Shown here piece after piece: positions 1 through 7,483 of a stretch of DNA of 9,267 nucleotides. A program made the translations under genes and the position numbers. This DNA is from an uncultured Oxalobacteraceae bacterium. Its GTDB lineage: Bacteria > Pseudomonadota > Gammaproteobacteria > Burkholderiales > Burkholderiaceae. Every line of letters starts with the position of its first letter. Position 1 is the stretch's first letter. The notes below the pieces were generated by a model. The model was given only the letters and a program-made list of their open reading frames with translations, did no database searches and was not told the DNA's origin. The stretch is taken from the NCBI GenBank assembly GCA_946479255.1, contig CAMLFK010000202.1:1-9267 (forward strand), in the 5' to 3' direction.

Positions 1-114
1 TTGCATAAATATTCCGAGAATCCCCGCGATGCTGCGTCAAAAATGCTCGCAAGGCGGCGCCTTGCTCCGCTTTTGTTCCTTGCCTCCCGGCGATTTCGGA
101 ACATTTATAAGCAA
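1..114. repeat. Imperfect palindromic intergenic element, ~114 bp
   Basis: The stretch folds back on itself over its whole length. Its left end TTGCATAAAT mirrors its right end ATTTATAAGCAA. The inner blocks TTCCGA (13-18 in the left arm, mirrored as TCGGAA at 96-101), CAAAA (38-42) / TTTTG (71-75) and GCAAGGCG (49-56) / CGCCTTGC (58-65) also pair, around a central G at 57. A hand alignment of the two arms matches about 43 of 58 columns. It begins 20 bp after the moaA stop and may extend left of the window. Size and symmetry resemble ERIC-like or MITE-like dispersed repeats; no transposase is present. The central hairpin, followed on the minus strand by GAGCATTTTT, could also act as a weak transcription stop for moaA. 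The family assignment is inference. Confidence 0.7.
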
Positions 115-134
115 CGAACTTCCAACTCAGGACA

Positions 135-1244
135 CTAGCCGCCGATATAGGACATCTCGACACGGCGCTCGCTGCGCTGCAGGCCGCTGGTGTTGATGGT
201 CCGGGTTTCGGAATAGCGGTCGGCGCGCACCCGCCACAGCTGCGCCAGCGCGCTGGAGATTTCGGCATCGCTGCGCCCTTCGCGCAGCAGGGCGCGCAAG
301 TCGTGGCCGCGGGTGGCGAACAGGCAGGTGAACAGCTTGCCCTCGGTGGACAGGCGCGCGCGCGAGCAGTCCTTGCAGAAGGCCTGGGTGACGCTGGAAA
401 TCAGGCCGATCTCGCCGCCGCCGTCCAGGTAGCGCCAGCGCGATGCGGTCTCGCCCGCGTAGTTGGCGCCCAGGGCTTCGAGCGGCATCTCGGCGCCGAT
501 GCGGCGCACCACCTCGGCCGAGGGAATGACTTCGTCCAAGTTCCAGCCGTTGGAGGCGCCCACATCCATGTATTCGATGAAGCGCAGGATCGCCGGACGG
601 TGGCGGAAGTAGCGCGCCATCGGCAGGATTTCCTGGTCGTTCATGCCACCCTTGACCACCATGTTGACCTTGATCGGACCCAGGCCCGCCGCATGGGCCG
701 CGTCGATCCCCGCCAGCACGTCGGCCACGGCGAAGTCGACATCGTTCATGCGCTTGAAGGTGGCGTCGTCGAGCGCGTCGAGCGAGACCGTCACCCGGTC
801 CAGGCCGGCGTCGCGCAGGCTCTGGGCTTTGCGGGCCAGCAGCGAACCGTTGGTGGTAAGCGTGAGGTCGAGCTTGGCGCCGCCTGGGGTGCGCAGCGCG
901 GCCAGCATGCCGATCAGGCGCTCCAGGTCCTTGCGCAGCAGCGGCTCGCCACCGGTCAGGCGGATCTTTTCGACGCCGTGGGCCACGAACAGGCTGGCCA
1001 GCCGGGTGATCTCTTCAAACGACAGCAGCGCCGAATGGGGCAGGTAGGCGTAGTCCTTGTCAAACACTTCCTTCGGCATGCAGTACACGCAGCGGAAATT
1101 GCAGCGGTCGGTGACCGAGATGCGCAGGTCGTGCAGCGGACGCGCGAGCGCATCGGCGAGCGCGCCGGTAGGGGCCTCGAGCAGTGCCGGAATGGCCGGC
1201 GTCGGCGCGCGGCTGTCGCCGAAGAGAATGGTTTTTTCAGCCAT
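135..1244 (-). CDS. moaA: GTP 3',8-cyclase MoaA (molybdenum cofactor biosynthesis)
   Basis: A radical SAM enzyme that, with MoaC, converts GTP to cyclic pyranopterin monophosphate, the first step of molybdopterin synthesis in the cytoplasm. The 369-residue protein carries the N-terminal 4Fe-4S/SAM motif (Cys48, Cys52, Cys55 in CNFRCVYC), the TGGEP motif at about 97-101, the second cluster Cys290, Cys293, Cys307 (CX2CX13C) that holds GTP, and the family's C-terminal Gly-Gly tail (ending SYIGG) needed for activity. All key residues are present. The ATG at 1244 is preferred over an in-frame ATG at 1277: the extra 11 residues ([11 protein letters not shown]) look unrelated to the family. The chosen start lies inside the end of chrA as ATGGCTGA, an 8-bp overlap. 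No clear Shine-Dalgarno precedes it, so translation is probably coupled to chrA. A 20-bp gap follows before the palindromic repeat. Confidence 0.96.
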   Translation of the reverse strand: MAEKTILFGDSRAPTPAIPALLEAPTGALADALARPLHDLRISVTDRCNFRCVYCMPKEVFDKDYAYLPHSALLSFEEITRLASLFVAHGVEKIRLTGGEPLLRKDLERLIGMLAALRTPGGAKLDLTLTTNGSLLARKAQSLRDAGLDRVTVSLDALDDATFKRMNDVDFAVADVLAGIDAAHAAGLGPIKVNMVVKGGMNDQEILPMARYFRHRPAILRFIEYMDVGASNGWNLDEVIPSAEVVRRIGAEMPLEALGANYAGETASRWRYLDGGGEIGLISSVTQAFCKDCSRARLSTEGKLFTCLFATRGHDLRALLREGRSDAEISSALAQLWRVRADRYSETRTINTSGLQRSERRVEMSYIGG

Positions 1245-2568
1245 GCCAGTACGATAGCACGAGGCCCGCCGCAGCACAGGCGGCGATCAGTTTGATGGTG
1301 CCAACTTGATAACGTAACAGGGCGACGCTGGCGGCCGCGCCAATGGCGATCGCGATCCAGTCCGGCTGGCCGGCGCGCACAAACACGTGCTGGCCGAAGA
1401 ACACCGCCAGGCTGACGATCACCCCGACCACGGCGGCCGAAATGGCGGTCAGCGGGGCCGTCATTTGTAAATTGTCGCGGGTCGATTCGACCAGTGGTCC
1501 GCCGGCCAGGATGAAGATGAAGGAGGGCAGGAAGGTAAAGTATGTGGCCACACAGGCGCCGGCGATGCCGGCCGCGATCAGAGAGCCGCCGAATACGTCG
1601 TGGTTCCAGGCTCCCACGAAGCCGACGAAGGCGTTCACCATGATCAGCGGGCCGGGCGTGGTTTCGCCCAGCGCCAGGCCGTCGATCATCTGGGTGGCGG
1701 AAAGCCAGCCGTAGTGTTCCACGCCGCCCTGGTACACATAGGGCAGCACGGCGTAGGCGCCGCCGAAGGTCATCAAGGCGGCCTTGCTGAAGAACCAGCC
1801 CATCTGCGCCAGCACGCTGTTCACACCGTACAGCCAGACCAGCAGGCCAAAGACGGCGCCGGCCAGGGCCAGTCCGGTCAGCGCGGTGCGGCACAGGCGC
1901 AGCCAGGAAAAGCGCGCGTGTTCCGGCGTGGGGGTGTCGTCGTCGATGATGGCCAGCCCGTAAGAAGCGCGCCTGGACGGATGCTGGCCGCCCACCTGGA
2001 ACCAGCCGGGCGCGGTGCGCGCGCCCACCACGCCGGCCAGGGCCGCCACCAGCACGATCAGCGGGAACGGCAGCTCGCCCGTAGTGATGGCCAGGAAGGC
2101 CGCCACCGCGATGGCGATCAGCGCGGGATTCTTGAGCGTGCGGCTGCCGATGCGCCAGGCCGCGCCCAGCACCACCGCCACAATCGCCGGCTTGATCCCG
2201 TACAGCACGCCCGCCACGGCCGGCACGCTGCCGTAGGCCAGGTAGATCCAGGACAGCAGCGCCAGGATCAGCAGCGAGGGCAGCACGAACAGCACGCCGG
2301 CAATGATGCCGCCGCGGGTTTTGTGCATCAGCCAGCCGATGTAGACGGCCAGCTGGGTCGCCTCGGGGCCGGGCAGCAGCATGCAGTAGTTGAGCGCGTG
2401 CAGGAAGCGCTGCTCGGAGATCCAGCGGCGCCGTTCCACCAGTTCGGTGTGCATCAGCGCGATCTGGCCGGCCGGGCCGCCGAAACTGATGAAGCCGAGT
2501 TTGAGCCAGTAGACGAAGGCGTCGAACAGGGAGACGGCGGGCGGGCGTTGATCGGGAGGGATGTTCAT
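1237..2568 (-). CDS. chrA: Chromate transporter, CHR family (two-domain ChrA)
   Basis: An inner-membrane protein of the CHR superfamily; characterised long-chain members expel chromate and confer resistance. At 443 residues it has the usual length of the two-domain form. The N-terminal half shows [10 protein letters not shown] (about 29-37) and [11 protein letters not shown] (about 64-73). The C-terminal half repeats the pattern with [12 protein letters not shown] (about 267-278) and GETTPGPL (about 301-308). Many hydrophobic segments span both halves, and a polar linker lies at about 184-225. The reading frame is closed 12 bases upstream of the ATG (TAA complementary to 2581-2583) and the next Met is residue 39, inside the conserved core, so the start is forced. 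No Shine-Dalgarno is visible, and a TATAAT box lies only 11 bases upstream, suggesting a near-leaderless message. It overlaps moaA by 8 bp. The true substrate (chromate, or another oxyanion) is not shown by sequence. Confidence 0.93.
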   Translation of the reverse strand: MNIPPDQRPPAVSLFDAFVYWLKLGFISFGGPAGQIALMHTELVERRRWISEQRFLHALNYCMLLPGPEATQLAVYIGWLMHKTRGGIIAGVLFVLPSLLILALLSWIYLAYGSVPAVAGVLYGIKPAIVAVVLGAAWRIGSRTLKNPALIAIAVAAFLAITTGELPFPLIVLVAALAGVVGARTAPGWFQVGGQHPSRRASYGLAIIDDDTPTPEHARFSWLRLCRTALTGLALAGAVFGLLVWLYGVNSVLAQMGWFFSKAALMTFGGAYAVLPYVYQGGVEHYGWLSATQMIDGLALGETTPGPLIMVNAFVGFVGAWNHDVFGGSLIAAGIAGACVATYFTFLPSFIFILAGGPLVESTRDNLQMTAPLTAISAAVVGVIVSLAVFFGQHVFVRAGQPDWIAIAIGAAASVALLRYQVGTIKLIAACAAAGLVLSYWHG

Positions 2569-2579
2569 ATGAGCCCGGC

Positions 2580-2608
2580 ATTATAGCGGTTCGTACAGAC
2601 GTTAAAAA
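2580..2608 (-). promoter_or_regulatory. Candidate chrA-moaA promoter
   Basis: On the minus strand a perfect TATAAT hexamer lies at 2585-2580. The -35 position at 17-bp spacing (2608-2603) reads TTTTTA, a poor match that coincides with the T-run of the rne terminator. Transcription would start near 2573, only about 4-5 bases before the chrA ATG at 2568. The box sits in the only gap between rne and chrA, so a promoter here is plausible; the weak -35 lowers certainty. Confidence 0.5.
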
Positions 2609-2637
2609 AGCCGCGATCCTTGCGGATGGCGGCTTTT
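2604..2637 (-). terminator. Rho-independent terminator of rne
   Basis: The stem AAAAGCCGC (2606-2614) pairs perfectly with GCGGCTTTT (2629-2637). The inner ATCC (2616-2619) pairs with GGAT (2624-2627) around a TTGC loop, with one G/G mismatch between the two stems. Read on the minus strand, the hairpin begins 17 bases after the rne stop codon and ends in a run of six T (complement of 2604-2609), a textbook intrinsic terminator. On the plus strand the tail is only TTTT, so it may also weakly stop plus-strand transcripts. Confidence 0.88.
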
Positions 2638-2654
2638 CAGACTGCTTGGGTCGA

Positions 2655-5600
2655 TTACTGACGGGTATCGACCTGGATCAGCGGCTCGTCGACCGGCGGC
2701 GGCAGCGGCTTGCGCTGGCGCGGCACGCGCACCGGCGGCGGTACCGCGGCGGCGGCTTCCTGGGCTGCGCGCAGCTTGGCAGGATCGGTGGCGGCCAGGG
2801 TCAGGCCGGCCGAACCAAGCACCTCGTTGATGTCGGCAATAGGGGCAGGTGCGGGAGCCGGAGCTGCTGGTACTGGCTCGGCGGCTTGCACGACTGGTTC
2901 AGCGGCTTGCTCAGCTACTGGCTCGGGCACTGCCAGGACGACTGGCTCGGCGCTGACCGGCGCCACTTCCGCGACCGGTTCAGGCGGCGTGAAAATGGTT
3001 GGCTCGATCACCACCGGGGTGTTTTCCACCACCGGTGCGGCTTGCTGTTCCGCTGGCGCTTCGGCGGCGGCTTCCACCACTGCCGGTTCAGCAACTGCCG
3101 GCTCAAGCGGTGCTGGTTCGACTGGTGCCGCTACTACCGCGACCGGCTCGGGTGCCGCTTCGACCGCTGCCGGGGCAGGGGTGTCCACCACGTACTCGGC
3201 GGCCGGTACCGGCGCCGCGGAAGCTTCCACGGCAACGGTGTTGGCTACCATCGCCACCGGAGCGGCAGCGGTTTCGGCCTGGACCGGCGCTGGAGCAGGG
3301 GCGGGAGCCGAATCATCGGCAGGCGCCACGGTGAAGCTGGCTTCGCGTGGGCTGTCGCCTTCGTCGCCAGCTTCGCCGCTTTCGCCGTTGTCGCTGTTGT
3401 CACCATCCATACCCTCGACCTGGTCACGGTCGCGGCGATTGCGGTTGCGGCCACCGCGGCGGCGGCGGCGGCGCGGCTCGTCGCCGCCTGCTTCGACTTC
3501 GATTTCTTCGCCGTTCGGACCGATGGTGGTGATCATTTTTGGCGCGGCCGGTGCCTGGGCCAGGTCGCCGCCGGCGGTCAGGTCGGCGTTGTCGCCCACC
3601 AGTGCCGCGGTGGCGGCCGGTGCCAGGGCCAGTTCTTCCAGCTTGCCTTCATTTCCGACCGGGGTGCGGTAATCGACGCGCTCACGCGGCTGGCGTGGGG
3701 CGCGCTCGGGACGCTCGGCACGTTCCGGACGTTCGCCGCGCTCGGCACGTGGTGCCGGCGCCGCCGACAGATCGGCCGGATCGCGCGCTTCGCGCGGTTC
3801 ACGCGGTGGACGCGGGGTACGCGGCGGACGTGCTGGCTTCTCGGCATCGGCTGCCTTGACGCTGTCGTCCGCGGTCACCAGCTTGCCTGGTTCACGCTCT
3901 TCGCGCTCACGGCCAGGTTTGCCATTGCGGCCACGGCCACGCGGGCCGCGCGCATTGCGGTCGCCCCGGTCGGCGCCTGCCGCTGCCTTGGCTGCCGGCG
4001 CGGCCACTGGTGCCGGTGCCGCCACGACTGGCTCTTCTTTCTTGAAGAAGAAGCCCATGATGCGGCTGAAGAAGCCTTGTTCGACAGGCGCGGCGATCAC
4101 CGGCGCTGCCACCGGAGCCGCCTTGACGGCTTCGGTACGGTCGACCACGGGAGCCGGCTGGGCCGGGGTGATGGTCTTGACAACGGCTTCCTGGCGCGGC
4201 TTGACTTCTTCCTTCTGGCGCTTGCTGTAGGCCATGTCGGTCTCGGCCTGCTCGGCCAGCGAGTAGCTCGCCTGGCTGTCTTCGAGGCGCGGATCGTCGT
4301 GCTTGATGCGTTCGAGCTTGTAGTGCGGGGTGTCGAGGTGCTTGTTCGGCACCAGGATCACGTTGATGCGGTGGCGGTTCTCGATCTTGAGCACTTCGCC
4401 GCGCTTTTCATTGAGCAGGAAGGCGGCCACGTCGACCGGTACCTGGACGTGGATGGTGGCCGAGTTTTCCTTCATTGCTTCTTCCTGGATGATGCGCAGG
4501 ACTTGCAGTGCGGACGATTCGGTATCGCGGATGTGACCGGTGCCGGAGCAGCGCGGGCAGGTCACGTGGCTGCCTTCGGACAGCGACGGACGCAGGCGCT
4601 GGCGCGACAGTTCCATCAGGCCGAAGCGGGAAATCTTGCCCATCTGAACGCGTGCACGGTCGTGGTGCAGGGCGTCTTTCAGGCGCTGTTCGACTTCGCG
4701 CTGATTCTTGGCCACTTCCATGTCGATGAAGTCGATCACGATCAGGCCGCCCAGGTCGCGCAGGCGCAACTGGCGCGCCACTTCTTCAGCGGCTTCGCAG
4801 TTGGTGTTAAATGCGGTGGTTTCGATGTCGGAACCGCGCGTGGCACGGGCCGAGTTGACGTCGACCGAGACCAGCGCCTCGGTGTGGTCGATCACGATCG
4901 CGCCGCCCGATGGCAGGGGCACGGTGCGCGAGTAGGCGGTTTCGATCTGGTGTTCGATCTGGAAGCGCGAGAACAGCGGCACGTCGTCGCTGTAACGCTT
5001 TACACGGTGCACCATGTCGGGCATCACGTGGCTCATGAACTGGTGCGCCTGCTCGTAGATCTCGTCGGTATCGATCAGGATCTCGCCGATATCCGGCTGG
5101 AAATAGTCACGGATGGCGCGGATCACCAGCGAGGATTCCTGGTAAATCAGGAAAGCGCCGTGGGACGACTTGCCGGCGCCTTCGATCGCGCGCCACAGCT
5201 GCATCAGGTAATTCAAGTCCCACTGCAGTTCATCGACATTGCGGCCGATGCCGGCGGTGCGGGCAATCACCGACATGCCTTGCGGCAGGTCCAGCTTGTC
5301 CATGGTTTCGCGCAGTTCCTGGCGCTCTTCGCCTTCGACCCGGCGCGATACGCCGCCGCCGCGCGGATTATTCGGCATCAGGACCAGGTAGCGGCCGGCC
5401 AGCGAGACGAAGGAGGTCAGGGCGGCGCCTTTGTTGCCGCGCTCTTCCTTTTCCACCTGGACCATGATCTCCTGGCCTTCGCGCAGCGCATCCTTGATCG
5501 ACGCGTTGCGTACATCGACGCCTTCGCGGAAATAGGTGCGGGCGACTTCTTTGAATGGCAGGAAACCGTGGCGGTCTTCGCCGTAACTGACGAAGCAGGC

Positions 5601-5762
5601 TTCCAGCGACGGTTCGATGCGGGTGATGACACCTTTGTAAATATTCGACTTGCGCTGTTCGCGGCCGGCCGTTTCGATATCGATGTCGATCAGTTTCTGA
5701 CCGTCGACAATTGCTACGCGCAGTTCTTCCTGCTGCGTTGCATTAAACAACATGCGTTTCAT
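2655..5762 (-). CDS. rne: Ribonuclease E
   Basis: The essential endoribonuclease that starts mRNA decay, processes rRNA and tRNA, and scaffolds the degradosome at the inner membrane. At 1035 residues it is close to E. coli RNase E (1061). The catalytic half is intact: an S1 domain at about 36-118, a 5'-phosphate sensor with Arg168-Thr169, active-site Asp301, Asn303 and Asp344 (DVNSARA and IVIDFIDM), and the Zn-link Cys402/Cys405 (CPRC) for tetramer formation. After about residue 530 the tail is disordered. It contains an amphipathic membrane-targeting helix near 563-575 ([13 protein letters not shown]), Arg-rich RNA-binding stretches at about 598-700 and 764-780, a long Ala/Pro/Val/Glu tract at about 815-975, and a less repetitive end at about 976-1003 that could be a partner-binding micro-domain (inference). 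The start [10 protein letters not shown] matches the E. coli N-terminus. GGAG at 5776-5773 is the ribosome-binding site, with a rather long 10-base A/T-only spacer. Confidence 0.97.
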   Translation of the reverse strand: MKRMLFNATQQEELRVAIVDGQKLIDIDIETAGREQRKSNIYKGVITRIEPSLEACFVSYGEDRHGFLPFKEVARTYFREGVDVRNASIKDALREGQEIMVQVEKEERGNKGAALTSFVSLAGRYLVLMPNNPRGGGVSRRVEGEERQELRETMDKLDLPQGMSVIARTAGIGRNVDELQWDLNYLMQLWRAIEGAGKSSHGAFLIYQESSLVIRAIRDYFQPDIGEILIDTDEIYEQAHQFMSHVMPDMVHRVKRYSDDVPLFSRFQIEHQIETAYSRTVPLPSGGAIVIDHTEALVSVDVNSARATRGSDIETTAFNTNCEAAEEVARQLRLRDLGGLIVIDFIDMEVAKNQREVEQRLKDALHHDRARVQMGKISRFGLMELSRQRLRPSLSEGSHVTCPRCSGTGHIRDTESSALQVLRIIQEEAMKENSATIHVQVPVDVAAFLLNEKRGEVLKIENRHRINVILVPNKHLDTPHYKLERIKHDDPRLEDSQASYSLAEQAETDMAYSKRQKEEVKPRQEAVVKTITPAQPAPVVDRTEAVKAAPVAAPVIAAPVEQGFFSRIMGFFFKKEEPVVAAPAPVAAPAAKAAAGADRGDRNARGPRGRGRNGKPGREREEREPGKLVTADDSVKAADAEKPARPPRTPRPPREPREARDPADLSAAPAPRAERGERPERAERPERAPRQPRERVDYRTPVGNEGKLEELALAPAATAALVGDNADLTAGGDLAQAPAAPKMITTIGPNGEEIEVEAGGDEPRRRRRRGGRNRNRRDRDQVEGMDGDNSDNGESGEAGDEGDSPREASFTVAPADDSAPAPAPAPVQAETAAAPVAMVANTVAVEASAAPVPAAEYVVDTPAPAAVEAAPEPVAVVAAPVEPAPLEPAVAEPAVVEAAAEAPAEQQAAPVVENTPVVIEPTIFTPPEPVAEVAPVSAEPVVLAVPEPVAEQAAEPVVQAAEPVPAAPAPAPAPIADINEVLGSAGLTLAATDPAKLRAAQEAAAAVPPPVRVPRQRKPLPPPVDEPLIQVDTRQ

Positions 5763-5772
5763 TTTTTATTAA

Positions 5773-5838
5773 CTCCGCGGCTGGGTAGCCGTTCCAGTGC
5801 CGCTCAGTCACAAGCGGCAAAAAGTACACGGGATGTAC
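5773..5838 (-). promoter_or_regulatory. Structured rne leader: three tandem hairpins and RBS
   Basis: Read on the minus strand toward rne, three perfect small stems follow one another: GTACA/TGTAC with a 5-base loop (5838-5824), TGCCGCT/AGCGGCA with an 8-base loop (5819-5798), and CGGCT/AGCCG with an ACCC loop (5791-5778). The ribosome-binding site GGAG (5776-5773) comes one base later, then an all-A/T spacer to the ATG. In E. coli the rne 5' leader has stem-loops through which RNase E shortens the life of its own mRNA. A similar role here is inference from position and architecture, not from sequence similarity. Confidence 0.5.
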
Positions 5839-5924
5839 GCAAGAAGGGAGTGCTGGAGGGCGGGTATGCCTTAACGCACGGCGCAGCGACGCAGGGCGGC
5901 GCGGCCGTGACAGGGCGCGGTGGG

Positions 5925-5941
5925 GTCGATCGACATGTCGA
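5925..5941. repeat. Two overlapping perfect palindromes
   Basis: GTCGATCGAC (5925-5934) overlaps TCGACATGTCGA (5930-5941); both are perfectly self-complementary. They lie about 165 bases upstream of the rne start. Such a site could bind a dimeric regulator or form small hairpins in the rne leader, but no known operator is recognised. Confidence 0.5.
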
Positions 5942-6151
5942 GTGCACGCATCACCTGCAACCTGCCATTCGAGGCCCGGTAAAGACCAGGGCGGGCAAGC
6001 CAGGCGGTGAGCAAATCAGAGAGCCAGACCGTCGCCGGCGTCATCTGAAAGCGTGGACTCCAAGGCGGCAAAGTGCGCCTTTATTCTCATGCATTCAGGA
6101 TGAGGCTTACATCGGCCGGGCGAAAACGACGAGCGTTATCGACACCATCAT

Positions 6152-6184
6152 CCGGCAAGCTGGCTCCGAGAGACAGCTTGCCGG
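6152..6184. repeat. Perfect 11-bp inverted repeat in the rne/rluC gap
   Basis: CCGGCAAGCTG (6152-6162) is mirrored exactly by CAGCTTGCCGG (6174-6184) around an 11-base spacer. No T-run follows on either strand, so it is not a standard terminator. It would form a stable stem-loop in any transcript that crosses it, most relevantly a long rne leader, or it could be a protein-binding site on DNA. Confidence 0.7.
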
Positions 6185-6372
6185 TACTTATCCTTAATAT
6201 TCCAAACAATCCGTTTCAGCATCCATGCGCGGTATCCGATTACAACAACGGTGCAACCTTGATTCGCGCAGAGATGTACGTACACGTTTTTTCCATCGAA
6301 TTTGCAATTAGGCGAGGCCGATGGAGACGCCCCTGTGTAAAATATCGTTTTAATTCTTACACCAGCAGAGGT

Positions 6373-6399
6373 TTGACCGCCGCCTGTCGATTATATATT
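6373..6399 (+). promoter_or_regulatory. Candidate rluC operon promoter
   Basis: TTGACC (6373-6378) matches five of six -35 bases and TATATT (6394-6399) five of six -10 bases, but the 15-bp spacer is short. A start near 6406 would fall just past the ATG at 6404, arguing for the downstream rluC start at 6443 and a leader of roughly 37 bases. Confidence 0.45.
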
Positions 6400-6442
6400 C
6401 AAAATGAAGGACTTAGAGAGAATTTCTGGGAAGACAGAGCAA

Positions 6443-7435
6443 ATGAAGATGCAAAACGATGTTGTTCCCCCTTCATCACAGGCAGCACTGCAAGCCCAGT
6501 TCGTGACCATCACCGAAGAAGAAGCCGGCCAACGTATCGACAACTACCTGCTTCGTGTCTGCAAGGGTGTCCCAAAGAGCCATATTTACCGCATTCTTCG
6601 CTCCGGCGAGGTGCGCGTCAACAAAGGCCGTATCGATCAGTTGTACCGCCTGGAGCAGGGCGACGTGATCCGGATTCCGCCGATCCGTGTTGCGGAAAAG
6701 TCGACAGCCACCGTGCCCGGCGCTGAATTTTCCATTTTGCATGAAGACGCCCAGCTGCTGATCATCGACAAGCCTTGCGGCGTGGCGGTGCATGGTGGAT
6801 CCGGCGTTTCCTACGGCGTGATCGAGCAATTGCGCGCGGCGCGGCCGGATGCCAAGTTCCTGGAACTGGTGCACCGGCTGGACCGCGAGACCTCCGGCTT
6901 GCTAATGCTCGCCAAGAAACGCTCGGCGCTGACCAATTTGCACGAGCAGATGCGCGACGGCGTCACCGACAAGCGCTACCTGACCATGGTGGGCGGCGAC
7001 TGGAAGAACGCGCGCCAGCATATTAAGTTGCCGCTGCATAAATACACCACGGCCGAAGGCGAACGGCGCGTCTGCGTCCAGGCCGGCGGCATGGAGTCGC
7101 ATACCGTGTTCGGCCTGTTGCGCAAGTGGGACACATTTGCCTTGCTGGAAGCCGAGCTGAAAACCGGGCGCACTCACCAAATCCGGGTTCATCTGGCTTC
7201 GTCGGGTTATCCCATCCTAGGTGACGATAAATACGGCGATTTCGCGCTCAACCGGGTGCTGCTCAAGGCCGACCAGAACCGCGGCGCGCTCAAGCGCATG
7301 TTCCTGCACGCCCACCAGATTACGTTTACCCATCCGGAAAGCGGCAAGCCGATGACGGTCAGCGCACCCTTGCCTGCAGAGTGTGAACGTTTCTTGTTAA
7401 GCTTGGGGAAACCTTCCGCCGTCGCAGCACGCTAA
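6443..7435 (+). CDS. rluC: 23S rRNA pseudouridine synthase, RluC/RluD family
   Basis: Converts uridines of 23S rRNA to pseudouridine; E. coli RluC acts at positions 955, 2504 and 2580 near the peptidyl transferase centre. The 330-residue form has an N-terminal S4 RNA-binding domain (about 30-82, with QRIDNYLLRV and an ILRSGEVRVNKGR segment) and the catalytic domain with HRLDRETSG, where Asp147 is the nucleophile. The conserved TGRTHQIRVH block (about 241-250) and GDDKYG (about 260-265) follow. Three in-frame starts exist (6404, 6443, 6449). 6443 is chosen because GGGAAG lies 9 bases upstream, whereas 6404 has no ribosome-binding site and sits at the likely transcription start. It is divergent from rne, as in E. 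coli. That it is RluC rather than RluD is supported by this context, not by a diagnostic residue. Confidence 0.92.
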   Translation: MKMQNDVVPPSSQAALQAQFVTITEEEAGQRIDNYLLRVCKGVPKSHIYRILRSGEVRVNKGRIDQLYRLEQGDVIRIPPIRVAEKSTATVPGAEFSILHEDAQLLIIDKPCGVAVHGGSGVSYGVIEQLRAARPDAKFLELVHRLDRETSGLLMLAKKRSALTNLHEQMRDGVTDKRYLTMVGGDWKNARQHIKLPLHKYTTAEGERRVCVQAGGMESHTVFGLLRKWDTFALLEAELKTGRTHQIRVHLASSGYPILGDDKYGDFALNRVLLKADQNRGALKRMFLHAHQITFTHPESGKPMTVSAPLPAECERFLLSLGKPSAVAAR

Positions 7436-7483
7436 AACCACCATCATTATTCAAGGAGCCGGCCCACTTGGCAGCCGGGTGAA

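Larger units (their letters stand above)
5763..6442. other. Divergent rne/rluC control region, no gene seen
   Basis: About 680 bases separate the rne start from the preferred rluC start. Short frames cross it but none has a recognisable product or a ribosome-binding site. The rne-proximal part (to about 6100) is GC-rich; the rluC-proximal part (about 6180-6442) is clearly A/T-richer, as expected for promoters. It contains the three leader hairpins, overlapping palindromes at 5925-5941, an 11-bp inverted repeat at 6152-6184, a TGTACGTACA palindrome at 6275-6284 and a candidate rluC promoter near 6373-6399. A TATAAT on the minus strand (6395-6390) could serve rne but lacks a convincing -35, so the rne promoter remains unassigned. 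If it were used, the rne leader would be roughly 620 bases. Confidence 0.7.

Noticed and set aside
303..1295. Plus-strand frame of 330 codons antisense to moaA
   Set aside because: Shadow of moaA: the product is rich in Gln, His, Val and Gly without known motifs, and the opposite strand has every MoaA signature.
956..2581. Minus-strand frame of 541 codons overlapping chrA and the moaA 5' end
   Set aside because: Out of frame with both real genes. It is Arg/Ala/Gly-rich and has no membrane segments or motifs.
1600..2586. Plus-strand frame of 328 codons antisense to chrA
   Set aside because: Shadow of chrA with a Gln/His/Gly-rich translation and no ribosome-binding site or domain.
5871..6071. 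Minus-strand 66-codon frame in the rne upstream region
   Set aside because: No ribosome-binding site or recognisable product, and it lies in a region with palindromes and likely leader function.
2646..6197. Very long plus-strand frame (1183 codons) antisense to rne
   Set aside because: It mirrors the rne coding strand, which has strong GC-rich codon bias that removes stops from the opposite frame. Its translation is low-complexity (Gly/Arg/His/Val-rich) with no recognisable domain, while the minus strand encodes an intact RNase E.
6275..6284. TGTACGTACA perfect palindrome upstream of rluC
   Set aside because: Ten bases, alternating GTAC/ACGT steps, with no second copy and no promoter element at a meaningful distance. 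Too weak to call a site.
6390..6395. Minus-strand TATAAT as the rne promoter
   Set aside because: No acceptable -35 at 15-19 bp spacing, and it would require a leader of about 620 bases. Left unassigned.
6073..6726. Plus-strand frame of 217 codons crossing the rne/rluC gap into rluC
   Set aside because: It runs through the A/T-rich promoter region, overlaps rluC in another frame and has no recognisable content.
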